64,000 bases of DNA. Origin: Streptomyces sp. AC558_RSS880. Its GTDB lineage: Bacteria > Actinomycetota > Actinomycetes > Streptomycetales > Streptomycetaceae. The notes beneath the pieces were generated by a model, which saw only the letters and a program-made list of their open reading frames with translations, was not told the DNA's origin and did not search any database. Below, piece after piece: positions 28,201-36,634 of the stretch. Numbering within the stretch: the stretch's first letter is position 1; each line of letters starts with the position of its first letter. Position numbers and translations under genes: made by a program. The stretch is from contig NZ_JAGMUJ010000059.1 of the NCBI RefSeq assembly GCF_019049255.1, positions 62,001-126,000 of the forward strand, given 5' to 3'.

Positions 28201-30266
28201 ACGAGTTGCCCGAGTGGATGGGCATGGAGCGGTTCACTTCGCTGGAGTCGCGGTATCCGTGGGCGGGGGCTGCTCGGGATGTGGCTGAGCGGCAGGGGTT
28301 CTTTCACTGGGAATTGGAGTTCGGGCAGGTCTTCGGCATCCGGGGCGGGTTTGATCTGCAGGTGGGTAATCCGCCCTGGGTGCGGCCGAGGTGGCAGGAA
28401 GGCACGGTTCTGGCCGAGCTGGACCCTTGGTTCAGTCTCACAGAGAAACCAAGCACCGAGGAATGGAAACTCCGCAAGGCTGAGGCACTGGGCACCTCCT
28501 CACGCTCGTCCACTTTCTTCCTGAACGAACTCTCGGAAAACGTCGGCATGCTTGCCACGCTTGGCGGGACATCCACGTATCCGCTACTAGTTGGAACGCA
28601 AGCAGATCTGTATCGAGCATTCATGTGCCGAGTTTGGAAGAATCTACAGACGCTGGGTACAGCGGGCCTCGTACATCCGGATACACACTTCGGAGGAGCA
28701 AAGGAAGGAAGGATCCGCGCAGTCGCATACAAACACCTGAGGGCGCACGCCGGATTTATCAACGGCAAGAATTGGGCCTTCCCTCACCCAGTGGGTCACA
28801 CCACGGCTTTCGGCGTTCACGTATACGGGTCCCAAGGCTCCGTGAATTTCACTCACATCAGCCACCTATACGGCACCGAACCACTCGTGGGGTCATTGGA
28901 TCACGACGGCACAGGTCCTTTGCCCGGCATCAAATATCGCGGAGAATGGGATCTTCGTCCACATCGCCGACGCCTGGTACATGTCAATCAAGAGCGCTTG
29001 AGTGAGTGGAACGCACTCACGAATTCTAAAAACACCAGCGCGACAGAGTGCGGCTTGCTCGCACCTCTCACCGATACCGAAGAAGATGCCATCTCCGCCC
29101 TCTCTCGATCTCCTCATCGCCTCGGTGAGTTCCATCCCAAGACCAGTCAGGGATACCACGAGACCAGCGGCAGCAAAGACGGATACATCCGGTGGGAAAC
29201 ACAAGCCACGCAGAGCCTAGGAGATGTCGTCCTCCAAGGGCCTCACATTGGCGTTGCCACACCGTTTGTGAAACAACCCAAAGAAAAATGCAAGAGCCAC
29301 CTCGACTGGTCGACATACGACCTGACTCACCTGCCCCACGACTGGCTCCCCCGAACGAATTACATTCGCGCTTGCGATAGCGGACGATACTCTGCTGCGC
29401 AAGATCATTGGAATGACGTCTCATATACGAAGTACTTCCGCCTCGCTTGGCGCGAGATGATCCCGTTCGACACCGAACGAAGTCTCTTTGCGGCAATCAT
29501 TCCACCAGGCCCAACTCATGTGAACGGCGTACATTCGTGTCACGTCGCCGACAATCGCACAACAGTCGTTGCTGCGGGTTTTTGGGCAGCTCTACCGCTC
29601 GACTACTTTCTACGCATCATTGGCCGTGGGCATCTGCAGAGCGGCGACATTTCAAGGATGCCGATGGGAAGCCCTGACCATCCGCTGGCTCACCCGCTCC
29701 TTGTTCGCACCCTACGCCTCAACACTCTCACCATGGCCTACGCGCCCCTTTGGGAGGAGCTGTTCCACCCTACCTGGTCGGGGTACGAGGGCTGGGCCAA
29801 CCCTGACTGGCCAAACCTCGGGCCACTTGCCGCGCATCTCAAGCCGACCTGGAAATACAACACGCCTTTGCGCACGGAGTACGAACGCCGAGCCGCTCTC
29901 GTCGAACTCGACGCCCTCGTATCCGTCTGGATTGGCATCACAGCCGACCAACTCATCGCCATCTACAAATCCCGATACCCGGTTCTCTCCGACTACGAGT
30001 CCGAAACGTACTTCGACTCGAAGGGCCGCAAGATCGCCGCGAACCACAACACCTACGGTTACGGCCAGACCAAGCAGGACTACATCGACCTCATGGCCCA
30101 CCTGAAAGATCCAGAGACCACCCCACCCCCGGTCGGCTACACCACTCCCTTCTACAAGGCAGACCGCGAGGCCGAGATGCGCGCAGCGCACGCGTACTTC
30201 CAAGCTCGCTTGGACAAAGAGATTGCCGCTGGCCGCTGGACTCCGCCCGGGACCCGTGAGGCCTGA
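25203..30266 (+). CDS. Eco57I-like N6-adenine methyltransferase, DISARM DrmMI type
   Basis: The 1687-residue enzyme has motif I KICEPALGSGAFLNEAINQ (about residue 610), HNSYGVDLNNTAVELAEVSLWLN, and motif IV VGNPPWVRPRW (about 1055). The N-P-P-W form is typical of Eco57I/BREX-PglX-like enzymes. No PD-(D/E)xK motif was seen, so it probably only methylates. It follows the DrmD-like gene by 24 bp and is closed by a hairpin at 30284-30316. GC falls sharply from about 28430 to 29750: two 60-base lines counted give 58% and 52%, with rare codons such as consecutive CTA. That part follows NPPW and should hold the target-recognition domain, so the gene looks mosaic. Translation stays open throughout, so it is probably functional. 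Confidence 0.85.
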   Translation: MTFDSLVNRGDYFSAHYLAEVLPKDLKSGLLAEWKQREEDAAGAERPEGALPVTPRAGLRALRRTYFASRSYFTMDEERAATGDDAVTYDAPEWRDRVRALNAEVLRALGFDAKPGTLTVVRADQSYEVTVAHAEKDLVALNCGWSAEPDDALDPDGAGRLLDELRLDGQHTVVTGSKLASFLFACEDAPRYVLLLVGGVVVLADRAAWGEGRYLAVSLDTALERNDTKAGGELDTVAALFGADSLRTPEEGGENPLATLVDKSTKHAVGVSSELRDGLRLSVELIANEVLDRLREGGVRPEEVKELPELGRQLTRESLRYLYRILFLLYAEARPELGILPSDYPEYQMGYGLGRLGELIAERDLVDEKSRKGFYLYESLDLLFSKVQEGYRPRRTHGVVDAKASEDVGLRFEPLHSKLFEPEAIRLIGARAVPDPRVEGEAEGRERFIDTRLRNETLYRVLRLLMLTRGKKRERGGFISYAQLGINQLGAVYEGLMSYSGFVAGEELYEVAKNGDPKDGSWLVPATKADEYPDEVFVRQKDEDTGEERRVRYAPGAFVYRLSGRDRQTSASYYTPESLTRVTVQLALQHRLDQDDTVTEARELLEWKICEPALGSGAFLNEAINQVAAEYLRRRQDELGVAIDTEKYAVELQKAKAYIALHNSYGVDLNNTAVELAEVSLWLNTMHPGMEAPWFGLHLRRGNSLIGGRREVYSAERLKKGGWLGTTPERFPLSEAVAGATLPEGAVHHFLLPAKEWGAVAAEKEAKALAPAEAKVLGAWRKAITKSPNATQAKRLQGLARRAEYLWGLVVRRLEISEREISRRVDVWGAEDGWLWSPEVAVPREKVKADLEAVDTPYWRLKTLMDAWCALWFWPVQEAALLDGSHEAYVRAAEVASQSAGWTVSAAPAPVPGQAGAPERETYESEDLFGDVQVVEVKSKATRGGSRKEQIRGERRPVIALASLDDWLDFAESLLGTQDVAADSLVAQFDTLDELERYEDELPEWMGMERFTSLESRYPWAGAARDVAERQGFFHWELEFGQVFGIRGGFDLQVGNPPWVRPRWQEGTVLAELDPWFSLTEKPSTEEWKLRKAEALGTSSRSSTFFLNELSENVGMLATLGGTSTYPLLVGTQADLYRAFMCRVWKNLQTLGTAGLVHPDTHFGGAKEGRIRAVAYKHLRAHAGFINGKNWAFPHPVGHTTAFGVHVYGSQGSVNFTHISHLYGTEPLVGSLDHDGTGPLPGIKYRGEWDLRPHRRRLVHVNQERLSEWNALTNSKNTSATECGLLAPLTDTEEDAISALSRSPHRLGEFHPKTSQGYHETSGSKDGYIRWETQATQSLGDVVLQGPHIGVATPFVKQPKEKCKSHLDWSTYDLTHLPHDWLPRTNYIRACDSGRYSAAQDHWNDVSYTKYFRLAWREMIPFDTERSLFAAIIPPGPTHVNGVHSCHVADNRTTVVAAGFWAALPLDYFLRIIGRGHLQSGDISRMPMGSPDHPLAHPLLVRTLRLNTLTMAYAPLWEELFHPTWSGYEGWANPDWPNLGPLAAHLKPTWKYNTPLRTEYERRAALVELDALVSVWIGITADQLIAIYKSRYPVLSDYESETYFDSKGRKIAANHNTYGYGQTKQDYIDLMAHLKDPETTPPPVGYTTPFYKADREAEMRAAHAYFQARLDKEIAAGRWTPPGTREA

Positions 30267-30283
30267 GCACACCTCTTCAACGC

Positions 30284-30316
30284 AGGTTGGCGCTTCAGTA
30301 GGAGAAGCGCCAACCT
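30284..30316. terminator. Hairpin terminator between the methyltransferase and DUF397 genes
   Basis: AGGTTGGCGCTT (30284-30295) and AAGCGCCAACCT (30305-30316) form a perfect 12-bp stem with a 9-nt loop between two convergent genes. It closes the left half of the island. Confidence 0.85.
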
Positions 30317-30333
30317 CCTCAGCCCCGGCCAAC

Positions 30334-30540
30334 TCACATCGCGTCAAGCAACGCCGACCACGCCACCGGCCCAACCGTCAGCACAGGCCCGTGCTCCAAC
30401 GCCTGTTTCGAGTCACGCACATGGACGGCGACGCTGTCGATGGCGACCTCGACGCACTCCCCGCCTTCCTCACTGCTGTAGCTGCTCTTGAACCAGCGCA
30501 GGCGGGTATCCGCTCCTGCCACTTCTTTGTCGATGTTCAC
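30334..30540 (-). CDS. DUF397-domain protein
   Basis: The 68-residue protein has the DUF397 pattern: LRWFKSSYSSEEGGECVEVA, then VAVHVRDSKQ and VAWSALLDAM at the end. In Streptomyces these small proteins are encoded with an XRE-DUF5753 regulator and act with it in development and antibiotic control (WhiJ-type loci). The GTG start at 30540 overlaps the stop of the upstream regulator gene by 4 bp, so the two are coupled. Confidence 0.92.
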   Translation of the reverse strand: MNIDKEVAGADTRLRWFKSSYSSEEGGECVEVAIDSVAVHVRDSKQALEHGPVLTVGPVAWSALLDAM

Positions 30541-31355
30541 AGCTCTCCCAACAACTTCTCGACGTACGCGAGCGATTCGCGAGGCGTCAGGGCCTGGGCA
30601 CGCAGGCTTCCGTACTTGGCTTCCAGCGCCCGTACCGACTCCCGATCACTGTGCACCCGGCTGACGTTCTGCACCTCCACGTACGCGATCCTGCGCTCTC
30701 CCTTCGTCTCGATCAAGGTGAACGGACCGGCCATCCCTGCGTTTTCATCACGGCTCAGCGGCATGACCTGTACCTCGACGTGCCGCATGTGGCTGACGAG
30801 CAACACCTGCTCCAACTGCCCCCGTAACACGTCACGTCCGCCGATGGGACGGCGCAGCACAGACTCATCGATGACGAAGCTCATCAGCGAATGTGGCGTG
30901 CGGTGAAAGATCTCCTGTCGCGCCAGCCTCGCGGCAACCCTCTCGTTGACGATCGCATCATCCAGCGGGGGCCGCAGGACCCCGAACACCGCCCGCGCAT
31001 ACTCCTCCGTCTGCAACAACCCCGGCACAGCCTGGTTGGCATACACATGCAGCTCAACCGCCTCCGCCTCCAGCTTCGCCGCATCCCGGAAGAACGCCGG
31101 ATACCGCGCCCGCGCCACCTCCTCCTTCATCACCGTCAGCAGACCGCCGGCCTCCAGCACAGCATCCGCCCGCTCGATGAACTCCGGCTTCGGAATCCGC
31201 CGCCCCAACTCCACCGACGCGACCATGTCCTCGCCGTAACTGAGCTTCGCACCCAACTCCGCCCGCGTCAGCCCCCTGCTCGTCCTCAGCAACCGCAACT
31301 GCTGCCCGAAGCACCGCAGGATGCCCGTCTCGCTCTCACCGTGAGTCGTAGTCAC
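30537..31355 (-). CDS. XRE-DUF5753 regulator (WhiJ-like)
   Basis: The 272-residue regulator has an HTH at about residues 16-75 (LRLLRTSRGLTRAELGAKL, EDMVASVELGRR) and a DUF5753 domain to the end (AVPGLLQTEEYARAV, VEVQVMPLSRDENAGMAGPFTLIE, YVEVQNVSRVHSDRESVRAL). GTG 31355 was chosen because GAGGTGAGGG lies just upstream; the open frame continues to a GTG at 31382. Partner of the DUF397 gene it overlaps. A decayed piece of a second DUF5753 protein lies at 35448-35580. The third member of many such loci, an RsbW-like ATPase, is at 44582, with a relic at 34412. Confidence 0.9.
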   Translation of the reverse strand: MTTTHGESETGILRCFGQQLRLLRTSRGLTRAELGAKLSYGEDMVASVELGRRIPKPEFIERADAVLEAGGLLTVMKEEVARARYPAFFRDAAKLEAEAVELHVYANQAVPGLLQTEEYARAVFGVLRPPLDDAIVNERVAARLARQEIFHRTPHSLMSFVIDESVLRRPIGGRDVLRGQLEQVLLVSHMRHVEVQVMPLSRDENAGMAGPFTLIETKGERRIAYVEVQNVSRVHSDRESVRALEAKYGSLRAQALTPRESLAYVEKLLGEL

Positions 31356-31480
31356 CGGCGCCCTCACCTCACCCACCCGCACAGTGGCGCCCGCCCCTCA
31401 ACTCACCGCAGGCGCCACACCCGACCGTCACTCACAGCTCACTCTAAGGACACACACCGTAGCTTTCGCGCCACTTGGTG

Positions 31481-31706
31481 CCACTTCCCCCGTACCGGGG
31501 ACGAGCCCTGGCCCTCTCCCCGTACGGCCCCCGTCTGTACATCGGGGAACGCGTGCCGCTCTCCCCTGAGACGTCGTTACCCTCGGCGCTGACGGTCCCC
31601 GCCAAGGGCTGCCCCGCACCCGTCGGCCACGGGTGGGACGAGCCCGCACGGCTCAGTCGACACCGGGCACTCGGCTCCTCGGCCGCACGCATCCCGGCTG
31701 ACGCGG
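31481..31706. repeat. Dispersed ~230-bp repeat, copy 1
   Basis: This segment matches 37427-37659 in the same orientation, at roughly 80% by eye, with small indels. A 31-bp block is identical (31548-31578 and 37501-37531). It contains no supported gene. Minus-strand frames share short similar peptides in both copies (SGESGTRSPM), but neither has a convincing start or codon pattern. It fills most of the gap 31356-31814. Candidates: a structured RNA, a small mobile relic or a duplicated promoter region. Confidence 0.75.
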
Positions 31707-31814
31707 AGGCCTGCACGCCGCCGCCGGATAATGCGCAGGCATCCCACCCCGCACCCGTCCTATTCTGACCGCTGCCCGTCCATGCCCGGACGGGCTCAAC
31801 GAAGGGGCGGCGGA

Positions 31815-32339
31815 GTGCCGGACGTGTACAAGATCATGCTGGACGCCGAGCTGAGCAAGGCGTTCGACGTGTGGTCCGGCTATCTGGACGCCCGGACCGG
31901 CGAAGATCCCCAGGCCCGTGCACGACTGCGTTCCAGCTTGCAATCGGCCCGTGAGGCAGCTGCCGCGGGCGATCTCAAGTCCGCACGCGCCTGGGTGGCG
32001 GAGATGTACGACGATGCGCGAGAAGCCGGCCTTCCCTGGGCTCCCGTACGGCCTGACCCCTGTACGGCGGACCGGCAGGCACGCGACTACGCCAAGGACG
32101 ACCTGCGGGAGGTGCTCCCCGTACACCTGCGTGAGGAACTCGACAGCATCGCGATCTACCTGAGCGTCACGGGCCGCCGCCTCCGGACCGCCCCCGGCCT
32201 GGACACCGCCACCCACCAAGACATCCTCTACATCACGGCCCGCGCCGGCATGGCCCTCGACCTCGCCCACCCGACAGCGGCGCGACGGGAACTCGAACGC
32301 CTCGAAGCGATCGCCCGCCGCTGTGGCGTGGAGCCCTGA
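31815..32339 (+). CDS. Hypothetical helical protein
   Basis: The 174-residue protein starts at GTG 31815 with GAAGGGG upstream. It is mostly alpha-helical by composition (LDAELSKAFDVWSGYLDART, SARAWVAEMYDDAREAG, TAARRELERLEAIARRCG). There is no signal peptide, membrane helix or known motif, and no family was recognised. Codon use is normal for the genome, which supports it as real. It lies directly after repeat copy 1. Confidence 0.65.
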   Translation: MPDVYKIMLDAELSKAFDVWSGYLDARTGEDPQARARLRSSLQSAREAAAAGDLKSARAWVAEMYDDAREAGLPWAPVRPDPCTADRQARDYAKDDLREVLPVHLREELDSIAIYLSVTGRRLRTAPGLDTATHQDILYITARAGMALDLAHPTAARRELERLEAIARRCGVEP

Positions 32340-32830
32340 GAACCGAGCGACAACGGCCGCGAGCTGCCCCCGGCTGAACATCCGACGTCGCTCGGACACC
32401 ACGCACCGGGACAGTCCTTGAACAGCAGGATCAGCATCGCAGGGGCCGACTGCGATCACATGGGGCCGACGCATACGACGATGCGCAGGTGTCGTCTTGG
32501 TGGGGCCGACGAGACGGACGCAGGGGACGGGCCGTGTGGGGTGACCGGAAAGGCGGTGCACGCCCTGCGCCTGCCTCGTACCAGGATCCCCCGCTGCACA
32601 GTCCGGTCGGTGACGAGGGTTCAGCGCCGCCGCCGGCCCCGGCGGGCCGGGTCCCGTGCGGGTGAGCGGCCTTCGGACCGGGACGCGTGCCGGCGACGAC
32701 CTCGCGGAAGGCAGGGCTGGTCCGATGCTTCATCGTGATCAACAGGCTTACAACCCCGTGTGGTTGCCGGCTGTCTTCAAGGCGCTGGAGGGATGAGCCT
32801 CCGGTGCCTTCCGTACGGATTGGGGATCAG
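32340..32830. other. Gap without a recognisable gene
   Basis: Frames in this 491-bp stretch lack the expected codon bias, and no terminator or repeat stands out. The last 150 bp, with the lower-GC patch near 32735-32760, should hold the promoter of the secreted-protein gene at 32831. Confidence 0.5.
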
Positions 32831-33592
32831 GTGGGGAAGCAGGTCTGGAGAATCGTCGTGGCCGGTGGTGCGGCGGCGGCGTTCACGGCCGTGGCCGCGG
32901 TGCCGGCCGGGGCGGCCGAGGGCGGGGTCTCGTTCTCCCGTGTCCAGGTGAACGGCGGCAAGCAGATCGTGATCGGGGCGTCGGGGGAGGTCGCGGTGCC
33001 CGCCTCCTTCCGGATGACGACCACACACAAGTGGAAGTTCCCGGCGGTGTTCCTGTACCGCAAGGGGGCCGACCGGCTGTGGCACGCCATCGAGACGAGC
33101 GACTGCGTCAAGGTGAAGTCGGGCGTCTGCGACTTCAACGAGACGATGTACTTCGACCCGAGCGTGTGGGACATGCGCAACAGCGAGGCCGGGGCCTGGA
33201 AGGTCGGGGCCGAGGTGTACTTCAAGGGCGGCGGCGGGGACGTCGACTACAAGGGTCTGACGATCCACGTCAAGCGCAACTCCCGCCTCACCGTCAACGC
33301 CTCGCCCGAACCCGTGGCCAAGGGCAAGACCATCACCGTGACCGGAAAGGTCACCCGGGCCAACTGGGAGACCAGGAAGTACGCCTCCTACGGAGACCGC
33401 CAGGTGAGCCTGCAGTTCAAGCCCGCCGGCACCACCTCCTACACCACGGTGAAGAAGGTGTACGCGAACGGCTCGGGCAACCTCAAGACGACCGTGAAGG
33501 CCTCCAAAACGGGCACGTGGCGATGGGTGTACAACGGCAACACCACCACCGGACCGTCGAAGTCGTCCGGGGACCACGTCGTGGTGAAGTGA
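32831..33592 (+). CDS. Secreted protein with Ig-like C-terminal repeat
   Basis: The 253-residue product begins MGKQVWRIVVAGGAAAAFTA and ends its signal at PAGAAEGG. The mature part is beta-rich: FRMTTTHKWKFPAVFLYRKG and ETSDCVKVKSGVCDF, whose two Cys could form a disulfide. Its last 90 residues resemble a bacterial Ig-like domain (NASPEPVAKGKTITVTGKVT, VSLQFKPAGTTSYTTVKKV). No enzyme motif is seen; a cell-surface or binding role is likely. GTG 32831 was chosen so that the signal peptide starts cleanly. It stands alone. Confidence 0.78.
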   Translation: MGKQVWRIVVAGGAAAAFTAVAAVPAGAAEGGVSFSRVQVNGGKQIVIGASGEVAVPASFRMTTTHKWKFPAVFLYRKGADRLWHAIETSDCVKVKSGVCDFNETMYFDPSVWDMRNSEAGAWKVGAEVYFKGGGGDVDYKGLTIHVKRNSRLTVNASPEPVAKGKTITVTGKVTRANWETRKYASYGDRQVSLQFKPAGTTSYTTVKKVYANGSGNLKTTVKASKTGTWRWVYNGNTTTGPSKSSGDHVVVK

Positions 33593-34020
33593 TGTCCGCC
33601 GTGCCGGCGGGCCGGTGGGCGCCGCGCCGGCGGTAACGGCTGCGACGGTCCGGGCGTCGGGTCCGCCACGATCGGGCGAACCCGACGCCTTGCTTCCTGG
33701 CCGACCTGAACGGGCTCAGCAGGGACAGGACCACCCCGGACCGGCTTCCGGGAACTCCGGTGATCCGGCTCACCGGGTCCGGCGGCATGGCGGGAGTCGT
33801 CATCCGCCATCCCCATCGCTGGGAACGGCGCAAGCTGAACAGCAACCCGACGCAGGACCAGGTATTGCATCAAGCGAAGTGGTTCACTGGCTGCCTGTGC
33901 CCGCTAGGGTGGCGCCTCAAGGGGAGGACGTCGAGTGGCTGTCGCGCCGCTCGCCGAAGCAACGCGCGGAGACGGCAGCCGGGGCACGCGCCCCGCAGCT
34001 CGGCCGACCGCGGAACGATC

Positions 34021-34299
34021 CAGGGGGAGAACGCGAAGGCCAAGATCGCCGACGACGAGGCGCTGCTGATGCGCCATCTGGTGAGGCTGGTCCGGGAGCG
34101 GCACAAGGTGGTCGACGAGCAGCTCGCGCAGGTCGTCGACATCGACCCGGCCGACGTATGGAAGCGCGTGGACGCCGAGCCGGGCGATCTCGGCGACGTC
34201 CTCGACGCGGCGGAACGCGTGGCCACCGTGGACGGTGACGTCAACTCCCGTGAGAAGGCGGTCCTCGACGAGCTGCGGGAACGGTGCCGCCGGGGCTGA
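34021..34299 (+). pseudogene. Probable truncated or frameshifted TerB-like small protein
   Basis: About 92 codons have good codon bias from ENAKAKIADDEALLMRHLV to the stop at 34299. The end, ERVATVDGDVNSREKAVLDE, resembles the acidic A-x-x-DG-x-V-x-x-x-E pattern of TerB-like helical proteins. The bias is lost upstream of 34021 and no convincing start exists; an ATG inside, at about 34068, would give 77 residues. A better frame may continue upstream (EWLSRRSPKQRAE in another frame), suggesting a frameshift. The gap 33593-34020 otherwise holds nothing I can name. Confidence 0.4.
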
Positions 34300-34411
34300 C
34301 CCCGTCGTGGGGCAGGGCTCTCACGCCACTCGCCCGCCGCCCGTGTACAGCGCACGGTCGTACGGGCTTCGCTCCTGGTGGCACGCCCGGCCCGACCGCA
34401 ACGCCGGCCGC

Positions 34412-34522
34412 ATGCGTACCATGCTCTCCCTTCTCCCCGATGCCTCGGCGGCCGGTGAGTTCGCGATGCCGTTCGCCTCGACCCCGCGGGGTCTCCGCCC
34501 GGCCCGGCTGTTCGACCACCGT
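34412..34522 (+). pseudogene. 5' relic of an RsbW-like ATPase gene
   Basis: The frame reads EFAMPFASTPRGLRPARLF and matches EFAMAFTSTPRGARLARLF at the start of the intact gene at 44582. The upstream DNA is also similar (ACAGCGCAC, CTGGTGGC, CGCCCGG blocks at 34345-34390 and 44515-44560). It then breaks off into unrelated DNA before the ATP-binding motifs. A paralogous locus was cut here, next to the histone-fold gene. Confidence 0.65.
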
Positions 34523-34602
34523 GCCGCTCCTCGGAGGCCCTCTCATGTGGCGAGTCCGCGGTGGCGGATGAGGGTGCGGGCGGCGGTGTCGGTCGCACCC
34601 GC

Positions 34603-35379
34603 TCAGCCGACCGAAGTGTGCTGTGTCGCCTCGCGTGCTTCGGTGAGGGCTCGCTGCCTGATGTTGCCGAACAACTGGATCGTGGTGGCGGCCAGGATGT
34701 CGTCCCTGCCGATGGTCCGCCCGTCCCCGCTGCGGGTGGACAGGGCCAGGAGGGGTTCCTTGAGGGGCGGAGGCGGGGCCGGTTCGCCCGGCGTCACCAG
34801 GGCGACCGTACCGAAACGTTTGATCCCGCCCTCGCGGACGACCATGGCCGCGTCCCGGGCGAGGTCCGTCAGGAACACGCTCGCGATTCCGTCCAGGTCG
34901 CGGACCATCGCCGGGACGGCCGTCACCCCCCGTCCCCGCAGCAGCTTCCTGACCCCCGCCTCGAACCTGTGGGCGCCGACCACAGCACTCGGTTTGCGTG
35001 ACCTGCTGCGCCTGGGAGAAGGCACGACGACACCCTCGGCGTCGTACCGGACACCGGTCAGGCCGCGGAACGTCGGGCTGTGGTCGTACCACTTGCTCCC
35101 CACCTCGACCTCGACGTTCCGGTCGATCGCCGAGAGGAGATCCCCGGGAACCAGTTTCTTCCGTGCCTCCTCCGCCGCCGCTCTCCTCGCGCCGTCGATG
35201 ATCTCCGTCAGCACTGTCCGCGTCACCGACGCGGCGGCCCACGCGGCCGACCGGGAGACGTGCATCGGGGTCACGTCCCTGAACACCGCTTTGACGAGAG
35301 GAGGCTTGAACGGCGGGACGTCCATGACCGATGCGGTCTCGGGACCGCCGCGCTCAGGGCGTGCCGGCTGTGGTGTCAT
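34603..35379 (-). CDS. Protein with two histone folds (histone-doublet-like)
   Basis: The 258-residue product starts at ATG 35379, with AGGGAG nine bases upstream. Residues 28-90 line up with eukaryotic H2A: SRSAAWAAASVTRTVLTEI on H2A helix 2 (PVYLAAVLEYLTAEI), then ARRAAAEEARKKLVPGDLL on NAARDNKKTRIIPRHLQ, then SAIDRN on LAIRND. Residues 139-235 look like a second fold of H4/CENP type: VRKLLRGRGVTAVPAM, then SVFLTDLARDAAMV, and after a 35-residue Pro-rich insertion GRTIGRDDILAAT on H4 helix 3. A basic linker (SPRRSRSRKPS, 121-131) joins them. There is no signal or membrane helix. The likely role is DNA binding or compaction; it lies alone among relics. Alignment by eye only. Confidence 0.65.
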   Translation of the reverse strand: MTPQPARPERGGPETASVMDVPPFKPPLVKAVFRDVTPMHVSRSAAWAAASVTRTVLTEIIDGARRAAAEEARKKLVPGDLLSAIDRNVEVEVGSKWYDHSPTFRGLTGVRYDAEGVVVPSPRRSRSRKPSAVVGAHRFEAGVRKLLRGRGVTAVPAMVRDLDGIASVFLTDLARDAAMVVREGGIKRFGTVALVTPGEPAPPPPLKEPLLALSTRSGDGRTIGRDDILAATTIQLFGNIRQRALTEAREATQHTSVG

Positions 35380-35447
35380 CGGAAGAACGCTCCCTGCTGT
35401 CGGAGTTGTCACAGGCCCACACTTCACCACGCGGGCCCGCTCTCTTC

Positions 35448-35580
35448 CCCCATCCTCCCTCGAAGCGGCACCCGGTCCAGGGCCGCGTGTTGCGCGCATC
35501 CGATCGGCATGACCTGAACGACCACGTTCCGCTGTCGCACCCGAAGCAGCACTTCCTCCGACTGCCCCCGCATGCCCCCT
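35448..35580 (-). pseudogene. Relic of a DUF5753 domain
   Basis: The minus frame reads GQSEEVLLRVRQRNVVVQVM then PIGCAQHAALDRV. It matches the DUF5753 core seen intact in the gene at 30537 (LEQVLLVSHMRHVEVQVMPLS...AGMAGPFTL). No HTH or C-terminus remains. It fills part of the gap 35380-35768, which otherwise shows nothing. Confidence 0.6.
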
Positions 35581-35768
35581 GCCCACCAGCACGTTGCCGG
35601 GGCGGTGAAAAGGGGAGCCTCCGGAAGGAACCGCCCGGCGGGATCCTCATCGAGACCGTTGACCAGGACGAACACAGAAGTCCGGCTGGAGTGCTAGGAC
35701 CAAAGACCGGTGGCGGTTCCGGCCTCGGGGGCAGGTAGGCCGGGACGGTGCGTCCGTACGGTGGAGGT

Positions 35769-36620
35769 ATGCCTGAGACTGTACCGGCGACGTCGTTCGA
35801 CCTCGATGCCTACCTGAAGCGGATCGGGTGGGAGGGCGAGCGGCGGGCCGACCTCGCGACGCTGCGGGGCGTCCACACGGCCCACGCGCTGACCGTACCG
35901 TTCGAGAACCTGGACCCCGTGCGGGGTGTGGTCCCCTCCCTCGACCCGGCCGACCTGACGGCCAAGCTCGTGCACGGTCGCCGTGGGGGCTACTGCTACG
36001 AGCACAACACGCTGTTCGCGGACGCCCTGGAGGCGCTGGGCTTCCGGGTGACCCTGCTGACCGCGCGGGTCGTGGTCGGCACCGACCGCTTCGAGAGCCG
36101 CCCGCGCACGCACATGGCGCTGCTCGTCGAGGTCCCCGGCGAGCAGCGACCCCACCTCGCGGATGTGGGATTCGGCACGGTCGGCGCCCTGCTGGAGCCG
36201 GTGCCGCTGGTGGTCGGCACGGAGTTCCACGACGCGGGCCGCCGCCACCGGCTGGTGCACGCACCGCATGACGGTCCACTGGAGATGTGGGTGCTGGAGG
36301 CGTACGGCACGACCGGAGCAGGCGGGGCGGACGGCTGGGAGGCGCAGTACGTCTTCACGGTGGAGCCCTTCGAGCAGCCCGACTTCGAGGTCATCAACTG
36401 GCACATCGCCACGCACCCCCGCTCCCCGTTCAGCCGCCGTCCCTACGTCCAGCGCCTCACCCCCGGTCGCCACCTGCTCCTCGACGGCCGCCACCTCACC
36501 GAGACCCGCCCCGACGGCGCGGTCACGGAGCGGGAGTTGACCGACGAGAGGGAGGCACGACGCCTCCTTGATGAGGAGTTCGGGATCGACGTACCGGATG
36601 GCGTCCGGCTGCTGGGCTAG
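35769..36620 (+). CDS. Arylamine N-acetyltransferase
   Basis: The 283-residue protein has the NAT catalytic triad: Cys76 in RRGGYCYEHN, His115 in RPRTHMALLV and Asp132 in LADVGFG. VPFENLDPVRG is the conserved N-terminal helix loop. NATs move acetyl from acetyl-CoA to arylamines or hydrazines; in actinomycetes some members instead close amide bonds in natural products. No biosynthetic cluster surrounds it, so detoxification is more likely. ATG 35769 has GGAGG very close; GTG 35748 in frame is an alternative start. Confidence 0.93.
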   Translation: MPETVPATSFDLDAYLKRIGWEGERRADLATLRGVHTAHALTVPFENLDPVRGVVPSLDPADLTAKLVHGRRGGYCYEHNTLFADALEALGFRVTLLTARVVVGTDRFESRPRTHMALLVEVPGEQRPHLADVGFGTVGALLEPVPLVVGTEFHDAGRRHRLVHAPHDGPLEMWVLEAYGTTGAGGADGWEAQYVFTVEPFEQPDFEVINWHIATHPRSPFSRRPYVQRLTPGRHLLLDGRHLTETRPDGAVTERELTDEREARRLLDEEFGIDVPDGVRLLG

Positions 36621-36634
36621 CCTCGCGCTTTTAC

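Noticed and set aside
31444..31716. A 90-codon minus-strand frame in repeat copy 1 with a partner in copy 2
   Set aside because: Similarity follows from the DNA repeat; indels shift the frames outside short blocks, and there is no ribosome site or codon bias.
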